Shown here piece after piece: positions 25,802 to 34,673 of a stretch of DNA of 46,560 nt. Below the pieces are notes generated by a model, which worked only from the letters and a program-made list of their open reading frames with translations, was not told the origin of the DNA and searched no databases. Origin of the DNA: Stutzerimonas stutzeri. GTDB taxonomy: Bacteria; Pseudomonadota; Gammaproteobacteria; Pseudomonadales; Pseudomonadaceae. The translations under genes and the position numbers were made by a program. The stretch spans positions 1 to 46,560 of the forward strand of contig DGLA01000024.1 in the NCBI GenBank assembly GCA_002387205.1, read 5' to 3'. Numbering within the stretch: position 1 is the stretch's first letter; each line of letters opens with the position of its first letter.

Positions 25802-27136
25802 TTGTTTGACCAATTCGCCCTCCATGAACGCCTGCTGAAGGCGGTCGCCGAACTCAAATTCGTCGAGCCGACTCCGGTGCAGGTGGCGGCCATTCCTCCG
25901 GCGCTGGAAGGGCGTGACCTGCGCGTGACGGCTCAGACCGGCAGCGGCAAGACCGCCGCTTTCGTACTGCCGATGCTCAACCGGCTGATCGGTGACGCGG
26001 TGGTACGTACCGACGTCCGTGCTCTGATCCTGCTGCCGACCCGCGAACTGGCTCAACAGACGCTCAAGGAGGTCGAGCGCTTCTCGCAGTTCACCTTCAT
26101 AAAGTCGGCGATGATCACCGGCGGGGAGGATTTCAAGGTTCAGGCGGCCATTCTGCGCAAGGTGCCGGATATCCTCATCGGCACCCCGGGCCGCATGATC
26201 GAACATCTGAACGCCGGCACTCTGGTCCTCGAGGATGTCGAATTGCTCATCCTCGACGAAGCCGACCGTATGCTCGACATGGGCTTTGCCGAAGACGTTC
26301 AGCGGCTGGTGGGTGAGTGCGGGAAACGTCAGCAGACCCTGCTGTTCTCGGCCACCAGCGGCGGCGCAGCGCTGCGCGAGATGACGGCTGCCGTACTGCG
26401 CAATCCCTTGCACCTGCAGCTCAACCGCGTCAGCGAACTGAACGAAGGCACTCGCCAGCAGATCATCACTGCGGAAGACACCGAGCATAAGGAAAAGCTG
26501 GTGCACTGGCTGCTGGCCAACGAGAGCTACAAGAAGGCGGTGATCTTCACCAACACCCGCGTGCAGGCCGATCGTTTGTATGGCCGGTTGGTGGCCGAAG
26601 GTGTGAAGGCCTTCGTGCTGCACGGGGACAAGGACCAGAAAGACCGCAAGCTGGCCATCGACCGGGTCAAGGAAGGCGGGGTCAAGGTACTGGTGGCAAC
26701 TGACGTAGCCGCGCGGGGGCTTGATATCGAGGGCCTGGATCTGGTCATCAACTTCGACATGCCGCGGTCCGGCGACGAATATGTGCATCGCATAGGCCGT
26801 ACGGGCCGTGCAGGCGCCGAAGGGCTGGCTATCTCGCTGATCTGCCACAACGACTGGAATCTGATGTCCAGCATCGAGCGCTATCTCAAGCAGCGTTTCG
26901 AGCGCCGCGTGATCAAGGGCTTGAAAGGCAGCTATGGCGGGCCGAAGAACCTCAAGGCATCGGGCAAGGCTGCCGGCACCAAGAAGAAAAAGGACGACAA
27001 GAAAAAGGCGGTGGACAAGAAAGGCAAGCCCGCAGCGAAGCCGGTGGCCAAGCGACCCAGGAACGCTCCGGCTTCACAGATTGTCAGTCAGGACGGGCTT
27101 GCCCCGCTGCGGCGCAAGAAACCCGCCGCAGAATGA
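25802..27136 (+). CDS. DEAD-box RNA helicase (SrmB/RhlE-like)
   Basis: 444 residues beginning at TTG (25802) with GAGG 9 bases upstream. Motifs in order: Q motif (FVEPTPVQ), I AQTGSGKT, Ia PTRELAQQ, Ib TPGR, II LDEADRMLDMGF, III SAT, IV IFTNTR, V VLVATDVAARGLDI, VI HRIGRTGRAG. A lysine-rich tail (residues about 385-430, with KKKKDDKKK) probably binds RNA non-specifically. It unwinds RNA in ribosome assembly or decay at low temperature. The exact paralogue is not certain, so no symbol is given. It is convergent with the gene at 27180 across a GC-rich hairpin. Confidence 0.93.
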   Translation: MFDQFALHERLLKAVAELKFVEPTPVQVAAIPPALEGRDLRVTAQTGSGKTAAFVLPMLNRLIGDAVVRTDVRALILLPTRELAQQTLKEVERFSQFTFIKSAMITGGEDFKVQAAILRKVPDILIGTPGRMIEHLNAGTLVLEDVELLILDEADRMLDMGFAEDVQRLVGECGKRQQTLLFSATSGGAALREMTAAVLRNPLHLQLNRVSELNEGTRQQIITAEDTEHKEKLVHWLLANESYKKAVIFTNTRVQADRLYGRLVAEGVKAFVLHGDKDQKDRKLAIDRVKEGGVKVLVATDVAARGLDIEGLDLVINFDMPRSGDEYVHRIGRTGRAGAEGLAISLICHNDWNLMSSIERYLKQRFERRVIKGLKGSYGGPKNLKASGKAAGTKKKKDDKKKAVDKKGKPAAKPVAKRPRNAPASQIVSQDGLAPLRRKKPAAE

Positions 27137-27142
27137 CGAACT

Positions 27143-27169
27143 GAGCCGGGGCCAACGCTGCCCCGGCTC
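27143..27169. terminator. Hairpin between convergent genes
   Basis: A perfect 9-bp stem GAGCCGGGG/CCCCGGCTC (27143-27151, 27161-27169) with a 9-base loop begins 6 bases after the helicase stop and lies before the convergent gene's stop. No clear T-run on either side, so termination efficiency is uncertain. Confidence 0.5.
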
Positions 27170-27179
27170 GTATCTGCCG

Positions 27180-27476
27180 TCAGCGTTTCTCTGCCGGTGC
27201 GATGTCGGCGTCCTTCTCCGCCTGTTCAACATGCTCGAGGCGCTTGTCATAGGCTTCGCATTCATTGCCCAGCTGCTCGGCAGTCTGCTTCACCTCCATA
27301 TCTCTCAGCTCCTGGTTGATCTCCGCTGCTCGCTTGGGATCGCTTTCGGTCAGTTCGTTGACCCGATCGGCAAGCTGCTTGGCCTTGGCATTGATTACGT
27401 CAGTGGTGCACTCGTCTGCAAGTACGGGCTGGCTTGCCAGCAGGGCGAGAGTCAGGGGAATCATCAGCGATTTCAT
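27180..27476 (-). CDS. Small periplasmic protein
   Basis: 98 residues with GAGGAG upstream of the ATG. Signal peptide MKSLMIPLTLALLASQPVLAD is followed by a charged helical domain with two cysteines (DECTTDV near the mature start and GNECEAYDKRL), probably disulfide-bonded in the periplasm. The centre is rich in Glu, Lys and Gln and may form a coiled coil (KAKQLADRVNELTESDPKRAAEINQELRD region). Not recognised as a named family. Confidence 0.75.
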   Translation of the reverse strand: MKSLMIPLTLALLASQPVLADECTTDVINAKAKQLADRVNELTESDPKRAAEINQELRDMEVKQTAEQLGNECEAYDKRLEHVEQAEKDADIAPAEKR

Positions 27477-27630
27477 TGGTGCGCTCCTCGTTACGACCTG
27501 TTCGGTGGATCGTCAGTCGGGCGCTTTAGTTCAGCCTTTTGCGGCTGCGCTGGGATCGAACCATGGCGAGGCGATCGCGGTCCGAATAGCAACAGCCGCC
27601 TCCCTGGAGCGGCGCGACAGGAGAACGGAC

Positions 27631-28008
27631 ATGAGCTACGACTGGAACCTGATGCTACGCCTGCTGCGCGAAGCGCAGAAATCCGGCAATGAAACCTTCA
27701 CGCCACGGCAATATGCCGACGAGCACGCCTTGGCTTTGGAAGAGGCCGGCCAGCCGATGCCCAACATGGATTCACTGAAGGCAGAGGCTCAGAACTATGA
27801 GAGCGCGCTGTTCGAAGGCGGCTTCATGGTGGCCCGCCCTGAAGAGCAGGGCGGCAACGGCGAGAACTTTGTTCTGACCGATCGAGGTGTGCGCCTCATG
27901 GAAATGCTCGAAGGCGGACCTGGCGGGACCGCGAATCGTCAACGCCTCGACGAGAAAGGCGAGGCGGCGCTGGTACCTGAGGTCTTTGACGGTCTGGCGG
28001 CTGGCTAG
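27631..28008 (+). CDS. Small probable winged-helix protein
   Basis: 125 residues from the ATG at 27631 with AGGAGA upstream. The sequence starts MSYDWNLMLRLLREAQKSGN and contains ENFVLTDRGVRLMEMLE, a pattern like the recognition helix and wing of small winged-helix regulators; similar Pseudomonas proteins are named transcriptional regulators or DUF2513-like (from memory). No signal peptide. DNA binding has not been shown. It is convergent with the GH5 gene across a terminator-like hairpin. Confidence 0.7.
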   Translation: MSYDWNLMLRLLREAQKSGNETFTPRQYADEHALALEEAGQPMPNMDSLKAEAQNYESALFEGGFMVARPEEQGGNGENFVLTDRGVRLMEMLEGGPGGTANRQRLDEKGEAALVPEVFDGLAAG

Positions 28009-28022
28009 GATCAGATTGGAAA

Positions 28023-28042
28023 CGCCCCGGATGCCCGGGGCG
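28023..28042. terminator. Hairpin between convergent genes
   Basis: An 8-bp stem CGCCCCGG/CCGGGGCG (28023-28030, 28035-28042) with a 4-base loop sits midway between the stop codons at 28008 and 28052. It could serve both strands; the flanks are not T-rich. Confidence 0.5.
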
Positions 28043-28051
28043 CTTCGCCGG

Positions 28052-30160
28052 TTACTTCAGCGGACCGATGTTCGCGCAAGATTTGTTGCTAGCGTGTTTC
28101 AGCAGAACGGGCAGCTGGGGCCGCGATTTGCCGCTCTGTACGTCCAGGGCGAGGGCATATTCACCCCACCAGGGTCCGCCGGCCCAATAGGTGCTGGGGA
28201 TGCAGTTCTGGTTCAGGTACTTCAGCAGATTGTCCGTTGCGACGATGGCGGAGGGTGAAAAGTCGGGAGCGCCGTGTTCGCCGATGAAGCCGCGCAGCCT
28301 GTTCTTGCTTAGCCACTCCACAAAGGGCTTGGCTCGCTTCACGCCTTCCATGGGGTCGTATATGGCCTTCGCATCCCGGTAGGTTCCGGAATAGTCTGCG
28401 TCCAGATACAGGTGCGCTTCATACACCAGATTGTTCCTGGCGTCCCGCATCCAGGGATCGCTGATCAGCTGGATGTTGTGCGATGGCCAATGAAACGCAC
28501 TGGACCAGCGGTCGCCGGCGATATAGATCCAACGCTGCGGGTCGACCGAGCGGATCGCCTTGGCCGCTGCCAGCGCCGCAGCGGGCCACTTGCCGTTGGT
28601 GGCGTGGGGTTCGTTCATCAGCCCATAGCCATACACCGCCGGATGGTTCAGGACCTTCTGTGCAATACGCTTCCAGCTATCGGCGAAGGCCGTGACCGGA
28701 ACCTCCTTCGATGCGATCAGCTTGCCGTAGTAACGGTAGTAGTTATGCATGTCCAGGATGATCTGGATGTCGTGTTTCTTCGCGTGGTCAAGGGTCGCCA
28801 GCAGTCGGGTGAGCTCGGCGCCGCTGAGGTCCTGATTCAGTTTCGGCTGGATGCGCTCCCAGCGAAACGGCAGACGGACCAGCTTCAGGCCCATGTTGGC
28901 GTATCGCTTGAAGTCGGCTTCGCCCGGGTAGATGTAATGGATCTTGTAGCGCCCGGGTAAGTCTCCTGAGCTGAACTCGGCGCCGGCCAGGTTCACGCCA
29001 ACGAGATTGATCGGGTTGGCCGGCGCCACGCCTGCCGAAGGTGCGGTGGCATTTCCGCCTGTGGCCGGTTGGCTGAAGCCGGTACTGCTGACCGAAATGG
29101 TTCGCGGATAACCCACCAGCCGGCCGTCGACCGGGTTGCCATCAAGCAGGACGGTCATGTTGCCCCCGTATCGATAGACGAGCTTGACCGTGCGAACCTG
29201 GCCATCGGCGAATCGAACCATTGCGCCTTTGTGAAAGGCAGCTCTGTTGGCATCGGTGTCCTTGACCGAAACCCCTGGCGAGCGCAGGTAGATTCCGCCA
29301 AAAAAATCGCCGCCGTTGAATGAATTGAGGGCGACAGTCAGCGCAGGCGTGACTGACGGCGAGCTGGGGGCTGGGGCAGTTGGGGCCGCGGGCTGGCTGA
29401 CGGGGGCGGGCGTCGCCGGCGTGCTTGGTGCGGTTGTCGCAGTCGCCGTGTAGAGCCTGTTGGGGTAGCCGAGGCTGCCGCTGAGTGCAGAGCCAGAGAG
29501 CATCACGCTCATGTTCTTGCCTGAACTGTAGACGGCGGTGACCTTGCGGACCTGGCCGTCGGCAAGTTTGACCGAGGCGCCGGGTTTGAACGCTGTGGTG
29601 TTGGCGCTATTGGCCGGGATCGAGAAACCGGCTGACTTTCTCCAGACGCCGTTCTGCCAGTCACTGTTGGTGTAGTTGTTGATCGCACTGCTGTGGGTCG
29701 AGGCGCTGGCGACGGGGGATGTGCTGGCGGCTGGTTTGGTAGCGGTTGTTTGTGCGGAGTCTGTAGTCAGGGCGGAGACCGAGTTTGGATAACCGTGGGT
29801 CGAGGCATTTAGGGTCGCGCCTGACAGCATCGCGCTCATGTGACCCCCTGAGAAATATACCGCCTTGATGGTTCGTACCTGTCCATCCGCCAGCCTGACG
29901 GATGCGCCCTTCTTGAAAGCCGCCTTGTTCGTTGCAGTGGCAGGGATCGAAAAACCTGCGGATTTGCGCCAGGTACCCTTCAGCCATTCGCTGCTTGTGA
30001 AGTTATTGACGCGTGCAGTCGTGCTTGCCGAGGCTGTCGCCGGAAAGCCGGCAGTGGCTGCAATGGCTATTTGGGAAACCAGGCCAAAAGCTACAGCGCC
30101 GAGCAGGGTTGCGCTTAACAAAAGCCTGGGGACGGCCGAGGCGGCATAGTTGGGAAACAT
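28052..30160 (-). CDS. Secreted GH5-family glycoside hydrolase with three N-terminal repeat modules
   Basis: 702 residues. A signal peptide ends near residue 35. Three related modules follow at about 51-129, 160-236 and 278-356. Modules 1 and 2 share W-R-K-S-A-G-F-S-I-P; all three share KGA/PGA-S/M-V-x-x-ADGQVR, a GG/GKNM-xx-LL/MLSG turn and a terminal GYP. They are joined by Pro/Ala/Thr-rich linkers. A GH5-type catalytic domain spans about 385-680 with acid/base Glu517 in GLMNEPHA and nucleophile Glu628 in GFIGEHGAP, plus ILDMHNYYRYYG. The enzyme should cleave a beta-glucan or similar polysaccharide outside the cell or in the periplasm. The repeat module is not one I recognise; it may bind carbohydrate. 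GGAG lies 6 bases before the ATG. Confidence 0.85.
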   Translation of the reverse strand: MFPNYAASAVPRLLLSATLLGAVAFGLVSQIAIAATAGFPATASASTTARVNNFTSSEWLKGTWRKSAGFSIPATATNKAAFKKGASVRLADGQVRTIKAVYFSGGHMSAMLSGATLNASTHGYPNSVSALTTDSAQTTATKPAASTSPVASASTHSSAINNYTNSDWQNGVWRKSAGFSIPANSANTTAFKPGASVKLADGQVRKVTAVYSSGKNMSVMLSGSALSGSLGYPNRLYTATATTAPSTPATPAPVSQPAAPTAPAPSSPSVTPALTVALNSFNGGDFFGGIYLRSPGVSVKDTDANRAAFHKGAMVRFADGQVRTVKLVYRYGGNMTVLLDGNPVDGRLVGYPRTISVSSTGFSQPATGGNATAPSAGVAPANPINLVGVNLAGAEFSSGDLPGRYKIHYIYPGEADFKRYANMGLKLVRLPFRWERIQPKLNQDLSGAELTRLLATLDHAKKHDIQIILDMHNYYRYYGKLIASKEVPVTAFADSWKRIAQKVLNHPAVYGYGLMNEPHATNGKWPAAALAAAKAIRSVDPQRWIYIAGDRWSSAFHWPSHNIQLISDPWMRDARNNLVYEAHLYLDADYSGTYRDAKAIYDPMEGVKRAKPFVEWLSKNRLRGFIGEHGAPDFSPSAIVATDNLLKYLNQNCIPSTYWAGGPWWGEYALALDVQSGKSRPQLPVLLKHASNKSCANIGPLK

Positions 30161-30660
30161 ATCGGACTCCGAAACTTAAACAACAAAAGGCTGCGGTAAG
30201 CCTTTCAAAAGTGCGGAAGCATCCATGGACAACGAGGCATTGACCGGCGACGCCACCAGGCAACGCAGATGCGGACCAAGTCCGCTTGCGCTGACAGATA
30301 GCCTTTATATAGATCGATAGTTAATTTATGAAGTTATCTTGGCGCCAATAAATGCGACATGAGTACGGTTTTTAATTATTCATGCTATTAGCCATTATCT
30401 AATGGCATATAAATATCAAAATGCCTCTAACCTAATAAGTTACTGATTTGAATAAGTTAAATTGGTTATTCATGCCGCTTGGCGGGCGAAATCTCATGCG
30501 GGTGCGTTCAGCGCATTGCGGCAAAATACAGTTAGTTAACTGTTTGGTTTTGTTACGACTTGTTTCGCAGACGGCCGAAAGGTCGCCCGCTGCCCGAGGC
30601 AGCGAAAAGCGGATACCGATGTGAGGGGAGGCGGGGAGTCAGGCGCGGCGCATTGTTTCG
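30161..30660. other. AT-rich non-coding region upstream of the GH5 gene
   Basis: This 500-bp gap between the GH5 start and the S8 gene stop has no supported gene. The middle (about 30300-30475) is conspicuously AT-rich compared with everything else in the window. It contains the perfect inverted repeat GCCATTATCTAATGGC (30391-30406) and the direct repeat TTATTCATGC (30376-30385 and 30466-30475). Such DNA is typical of regulated promoters bound by MvaT/H-NS-like proteins or of horizontally acquired segments. The GH5 promoter should lie in the 30161-30350 part. Confidence 0.55.
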
Positions 30661-32412
30661 CTAACGGACCTGTTGCAGGCTTTCGGTCGTCAGCTCGAGC
30701 GCCTTGCGCATGTCCAGGCGGGCCGAGCGGCCAATGTCATGGTTGTCCAGCCTGTAGCCACGCTCGGAGGGCAGGATCGGCGCGGTGAGATCGTCGGCTT
30801 CGACAGCTTCGAAATCGCTATTGCGGCCAATGGTCAGCGCGCTGCGGCGCAGCAGTTCTCGAAGCTGCTCGGGAGTCAGCGACGGATTGATGGACAGCAT
30901 TGCGCCAATCACGCCCGTCACCATCGGCGTGGCATAGGAGGTGCCGCAATGCACCTCGCCACGCTTGCCCGGCTCCAGCGTTGCCGCGCGGGTGCACGCC
31001 GAAGCCGTGATATCGACGCGCATGTCGATATTGGAAGACGGGCGCTTGGTTACGTATTCGGGATGTTCAACCGGCACCTCCTTGCTGAAGTCGCGCTGAT
31101 GCGCCCCCACTACCAGAAGCTGATCGGTGATGAATGAAGAGGGCAGCCGATAGTCGTCCTGCCCGGAATACGCCGAACCATTACCCGCGGAGTTCACCAC
31201 CACCACATCCGGATGTTCGCGCCGCAGCCAGAGAAAGAACTCTTCCAGCAATTCTTCATAGCCACTCATGGCGATACCCGACCGCACCAGCGAGTCGATT
31301 TCCTCACCGTCCACGTCGAGCGTGCCGACGCGATGAATGCCCCAGCTCCAGTTCAATACGCGCACGCCGTCTTCCACCATGTTGACCGAGGCCGCGATGT
31401 TGGCGGTGATGCCTGCATCCGAGTTGCGCTCGACGATCACCTCGAAGCCGGAGCTGGTGGGTTCCAGCGCGCTGAGGAAGCCATTGTCTGCGGGGTCAAC
31501 GCTGCGTGCCGCCAGGATGCCAGTGACGCTGGTGCCGTGATCGTCCGGTGACTCGGCATCGCGTGCATAGACGCATGTGCGTGGCTCGGTCGGGTCACAG
31601 CCGCCCAGGTACGCCATGAATTCGGGTGAGTCGAAATCGACGTCGCGTTCGACGATGCCGATCCGAACCGGATGGGTCTTTATGGGGGGCTTCTGGCCGG
31701 GCAGCCGGTGCAGGTAGAAGTCAACTGCATCGAGAAAGCGGTTGGCCACCCATTCACTGTTGCGAGGCTTGGTTTGCTGGTCTTCTTCCACTGGTTCTTC
31801 GGCACCAGACTCTTCCACCACGACCGCATCCACGCTTGCTTCACTGCCCAGACGCAGCACAAGGGCGTCGCGCTCGGTGAGGTCGGTGACCGGCAGACGA
31901 AGCTGGTAGGTATTGAGTGGCGCGATTGCGCCGACGACTTCAGCGCCGTACTTCTCGGCCAGGCGCCGCGATTCTTCCAGCCCGTCGTGGTCTTCCTCGA
32001 TGATCAGACTCACCAGATCCACATAGGTGGTGAGGTCGTCCATGTTTTTGGCGACCTCATCCGGCCCGGCGGCAATTACATGGCTGCCGTTGAGGCTGAG
32101 CCACACCGGATTGCTGCGGCGCTTGTCCTGTCCCAGCCAGAGCGGGCCGCTCTGATGGTCGGCCTTGTTCAGGGTCAGGCGTAGTCGGCCGTTCCCGGTC
32201 TGGCGAGCATCGACGTCCTTGCCGCCGAGCTTTACCTTCAGGTCACCGCTGCCAAGCCCTTCGCTGCGCAGGCAGAAGGTCAGCTGTTCAGTGGCAAACA
32301 GGTCGCCGCAACGCTGCAGATCCTCCAGCCGTAACGCTCGTTCCTGGGCTGTTGCAGGCCCGATGGCACAGGCTAAGGCCAGAGCAATCAGCGGAGATGC
32401 AGCGGACCTCAT
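30661..32412 (-). CDS. Secreted subtilisin-like (S8) serine protease homologue with altered catalytic Asp
   Basis: 583 residues from the ATG at 32410-32412, which overlaps the egtD stop as ATGA. Signal peptide ends near ATAQ (residue 23). Residues 24-240 form an N-terminal region with two Cys and an acidic linker. The S8 domain starts near 249. The position normally held by the catalytic Asp (V-I-D-T/S-G) reads GIVERDVD, with Glu255 in its place and Asp257 two residues on. The catalytic His292 (DDHGTSVTG), oxyanion Asn411 (NSAGNGS) and Ser492 (GTSYATPM) are present. It may be an altered-activity or degenerate protease. Translational coupling to ergothioneine genes is unexplained. Located in the periplasm or outside the cell. 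Confidence 0.85.
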   Translation of the reverse strand: MRSAASPLIALALACAIGPATAQERALRLEDLQRCGDLFATEQLTFCLRSEGLGSGDLKVKLGGKDVDARQTGNGRLRLTLNKADHQSGPLWLGQDKRRSNPVWLSLNGSHVIAAGPDEVAKNMDDLTTYVDLVSLIIEEDHDGLEESRRLAEKYGAEVVGAIAPLNTYQLRLPVTDLTERDALVLRLGSEASVDAVVVEESGAEEPVEEDQQTKPRNSEWVANRFLDAVDFYLHRLPGQKPPIKTHPVRIGIVERDVDFDSPEFMAYLGGCDPTEPRTCVYARDAESPDDHGTSVTGILAARSVDPADNGFLSALEPTSSGFEVIVERNSDAGITANIAASVNMVEDGVRVLNWSWGIHRVGTLDVDGEEIDSLVRSGIAMSGYEELLEEFFLWLRREHPDVVVVNSAGNGSAYSGQDDYRLPSSFITDQLLVVGAHQRDFSKEVPVEHPEYVTKRPSSNIDMRVDITASACTRAATLEPGKRGEVHCGTSYATPMVTGVIGAMLSINPSLTPEQLRELLRRSALTIGRNSDFEAVEADDLTAPILPSERGYRLDNHDIGRSARLDMRKALELTTESLQQVR

Positions 32413-33374
32413 GGACGACGTTGCAGGTAGTGCACGCTGAACAGGTCCTGGGCGTCGGTCCATTGACCACTGCAATCGAAGCCGGCGCTATTGGCCAGAT
32501 CGGCGAAGGATTGAAGGCTGTACTTGTAGGAGTTTTCGGTGTGCAGGCTTTCACCGGCATCGAAATGGAACCGTTGACCTTCGATGGTGACATCCTGTGC
32601 CTCGCGGCTGACTAGGTGCATTTCGATGCGTGAATCCTGCTCATTGAAGAAGGCGCGGTGAGCGAAGCGTGACGGGTCGATGTCACTGTCCAGTTCCTGG
32701 CGGATGCGCTGCAGCACGTTGAGGTTGAAGGCAGCGGTCACATGCGCGCGGTCGTTGTAGGCAGCCTCGAGCACGCTCCGGTCCTTGACCAGGTCGACGC
32801 CGATCAGCAAGCCGCCGCCGGGCGGAAGAATCTCGTGCAGATGGCCGAGCAGCTTGCGTGCTTCCAGGGGAGTGAAGTTGCCAATGCTCGATCCTGGAAA
32901 AAACACCAGCGGATGGTGCAGGGTAAAGTCATCCGGCAGCTTCAGTTCGTCCGAGAAGTCTGCGCAGGCTGCGTGCACCTCCAGCCAGGGATAATCCGCC
33001 GCCAGGCGCTGGGTACTGGTGAGCAGAAAGTCCTCGGAAATATCGATCCCCAGGTAACTGACCGGACGTAGCCCTTCGAGCAGCAAGCGCACCTTGCGGC
33101 TGGCGCCACTGCCCAGTTCGATTAGGTCGGTTTGTGGCCCGGCGATTTCGAGGATTTCGTTCGCCGCCTTCGCAAGGATCTTTTCTTCGGTGCGGGTTAC
33201 GTAGTATTCGGGTTGCTGGCAGATCTGTTCGAAAAGTTCAGAGCCGCGACGGTCATAGAAGAATTTCGGCGAGATGTGCTTTGGTGAGGCGGCGAACCCT
33301 GCCAATGCCTCGTCACGCAAGGAGGTGTCGTGGGTCGGCTGCGTCTGGTCGTGGAAATGTACGGCTAGTGCCAT
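32409..33374 (-). CDS. egtD: L-histidine N-alpha-methyltransferase EgtD
   Basis: 321 residues, matching the family length. The SAM-binding motif LIELGSGASRKVRLLL, the EgtD-typical PKFFYDRRGSELFEQICQQPEYYVTRTEE near residues 36-64, FFPGSSIGNFTP and the C-terminal ENSYKYSLQSF are present. It trimethylates histidine to hercynine, the first step of ergothioneine synthesis. It starts 3 bases after the egtB stop, and its own stop overlaps the start of the S8 gene. Cytoplasmic. Confidence 0.96.
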   Translation of the reverse strand: MALAVHFHDQTQPTHDTSLRDEALAGFAASPKHISPKFFYDRRGSELFEQICQQPEYYVTRTEEKILAKAANEILEIAGPQTDLIELGSGASRKVRLLLEGLRPVSYLGIDISEDFLLTSTQRLAADYPWLEVHAACADFSDELKLPDDFTLHHPLVFFPGSSIGNFTPLEARKLLGHLHEILPPGGGLLIGVDLVKDRSVLEAAYNDRAHVTAAFNLNVLQRIRQELDSDIDPSRFAHRAFFNEQDSRIEMHLVSREAQDVTIEGQRFHFDAGESLHTENSYKYSLQSFADLANSAGFDCSGQWTDAQDLFSVHYLQRRP

Positions 33375-33377
33375 GCT

Positions 33378-34673
33378 TCATAGCTCCCTGGCCAGGCGCA
33401 GCCCGGCGAATTGCCAGCGCATCGCCGGCTGAAAGAAGTTGCGGTAGGTCGCGCGTATATGGGATTCAGGCGTGGCGCAGCAACCACCGCGCAAGACCAT
33501 CTGCCCTGACATGAACTTGCCGTTGTATTCGCCGAGGCTGCCTTCCAGTGGATGAAAGCCGGGGTAGGGCCGGTAGGCACTGGCAGTCCATTCCCAGACG
33601 TCGCCGAACAGCTGGGCAGGCCCGTCGTTGGGAACACTGGTGGCTACAGGTTGCAGATGGTCGCTTTCAAGAAAATTACCGCGGCGAGGCAGTTCGGCTG
33701 CCGCCACCTCCCACTCGGCCTCGGTGGGCAGTCGGGCGCCAGCCCAACGGGCGTAGGCGTCCGCCTCGTAGAAACTGACGTGGCAGACCGGCGCTTCGAG
33801 ATCCAGGGGCTGCAGACCGCCGAGGGTCATCTCACACCAGCCGCTATCCTCTCGGAGCCAATACAGCGGGGCGTTCCAGCCATGCTGGCGGATATGCGCC
33901 CAGCCATCGGAAAGCCACAGGTCGCTGCGTGCATAACCGCCATCAGCGATAAACGACAGGTACTCGCGATTGCTCACCGGGCGGTCGGCCAGCTGGAAGT
34001 CCTCGACAAATTGCCGGTGCCGCGGCGTCTCGCAATCAAAGGCGAATCCACTGCCCGCGTGGCCGATATGGCGCACCCCACCGGCATAGCTGTGCCAGTG
34101 GACGCGGTCGTTATGCAGCGCCGGCGCAGGCTTCAGATCGTCGCGGTAAACCGGGTGCAGCGGGTTTTGCGCCAGGATGTGCTTGATGTCCATCAGCAAC
34201 AATTCCTGATGCTGCTGCTCGTGCTGCAGGCCCAGCTCGACCCTGTGCATGATCTCGGCCGCATGCCGTTGCGGCGGGTTGACCAACAGCTCGCTCATTG
34301 CCCGGTCGACATGCTGACGGAACCGGTAGACGTCCTCGACGCCTGGACGAGAGATCAGACCACGCTGAGTTCGGGGAAAGGGTGTGCTGTGGGTTTCGTA
34401 GTACGAATTGAACAGATGGTCATACGCATCGTTGAGCGGTTTGTAGCCTGGCAGATAGGGCTTTAGCAGAAAGGCCTCGAAGAACCAGCTGATGTGGGCC
34501 AGGTGCCATTTCGGCGGGCTGACGTCAGGCATGCTCTGGATGACGTAATCCTCCACCTGCAGCGGCGCGCAGATCGCTTCGCTGGTGGCGCGGACCTGTC
34601 GGAAGCGTTGCAGCAGGTAGTCCAGATCGGCCAGTGCCGGTTGCTGCACACGCTGTTCTGCCAGATTACCCAT
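33378..34673 (-). CDS. egtB: Ergothioneine biosynthesis sulfoxide synthase EgtB
   Basis: 431 residues from the ATG at 34671-34673, with GGGGGAG 6 bases upstream. The N-terminal DinB-like part has His60 (WHLAHISW) and the iron-binding HX3HXE at His151, His155 and Glu157 (HEQQHQE). The C-terminal formylglycine-generating-enzyme-like domain has PVSNREYLSFI, LPTEAEWEVAA, FGDVWEWTASAY and VLRGGCCATPESHIR. It joins hercynine to cysteine or gamma-glutamylcysteine by an O2-dependent C-S bond. EgtA, EgtC and EgtE are not present in the window. First gene of egtB-egtD-S8. Confidence 0.95.
   Translation of the reverse strand: MGNLAEQRVQQPALADLDYLLQRFRQVRATSEAICAPLQVEDYVIQSMPDVSPPKWHLAHISWFFEAFLLKPYLPGYKPLNDAYDHLFNSYYETHSTPFPRTQRGLISRPGVEDVYRFRQHVDRAMSELLVNPPQRHAAEIMHRVELGLQHEQQHQELLLMDIKHILAQNPLHPVYRDDLKPAPALHNDRVHWHSYAGGVRHIGHAGSGFAFDCETPRHRQFVEDFQLADRPVSNREYLSFIADGGYARSDLWLSDGWAHIRQHGWNAPLYWLREDSGWCEMTLGGLQPLDLEAPVCHVSFYEADAYARWAGARLPTEAEWEVAAAELPRRGNFLESDHLQPVATSVPNDGPAQLFGDVWEWTASAYRPYPGFHPLEGSLGEYNGKFMSGQMVLRGGCCATPESHIRATYRNFFQPAMRWQFAGLRLAREL

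Noticed and set aside
30161..30660. AT-rich gap as an origin or phage attachment site
   Set aside because: No DnaA-box cluster, integrase, tRNA or flanking direct repeat of attachment-site size was seen.
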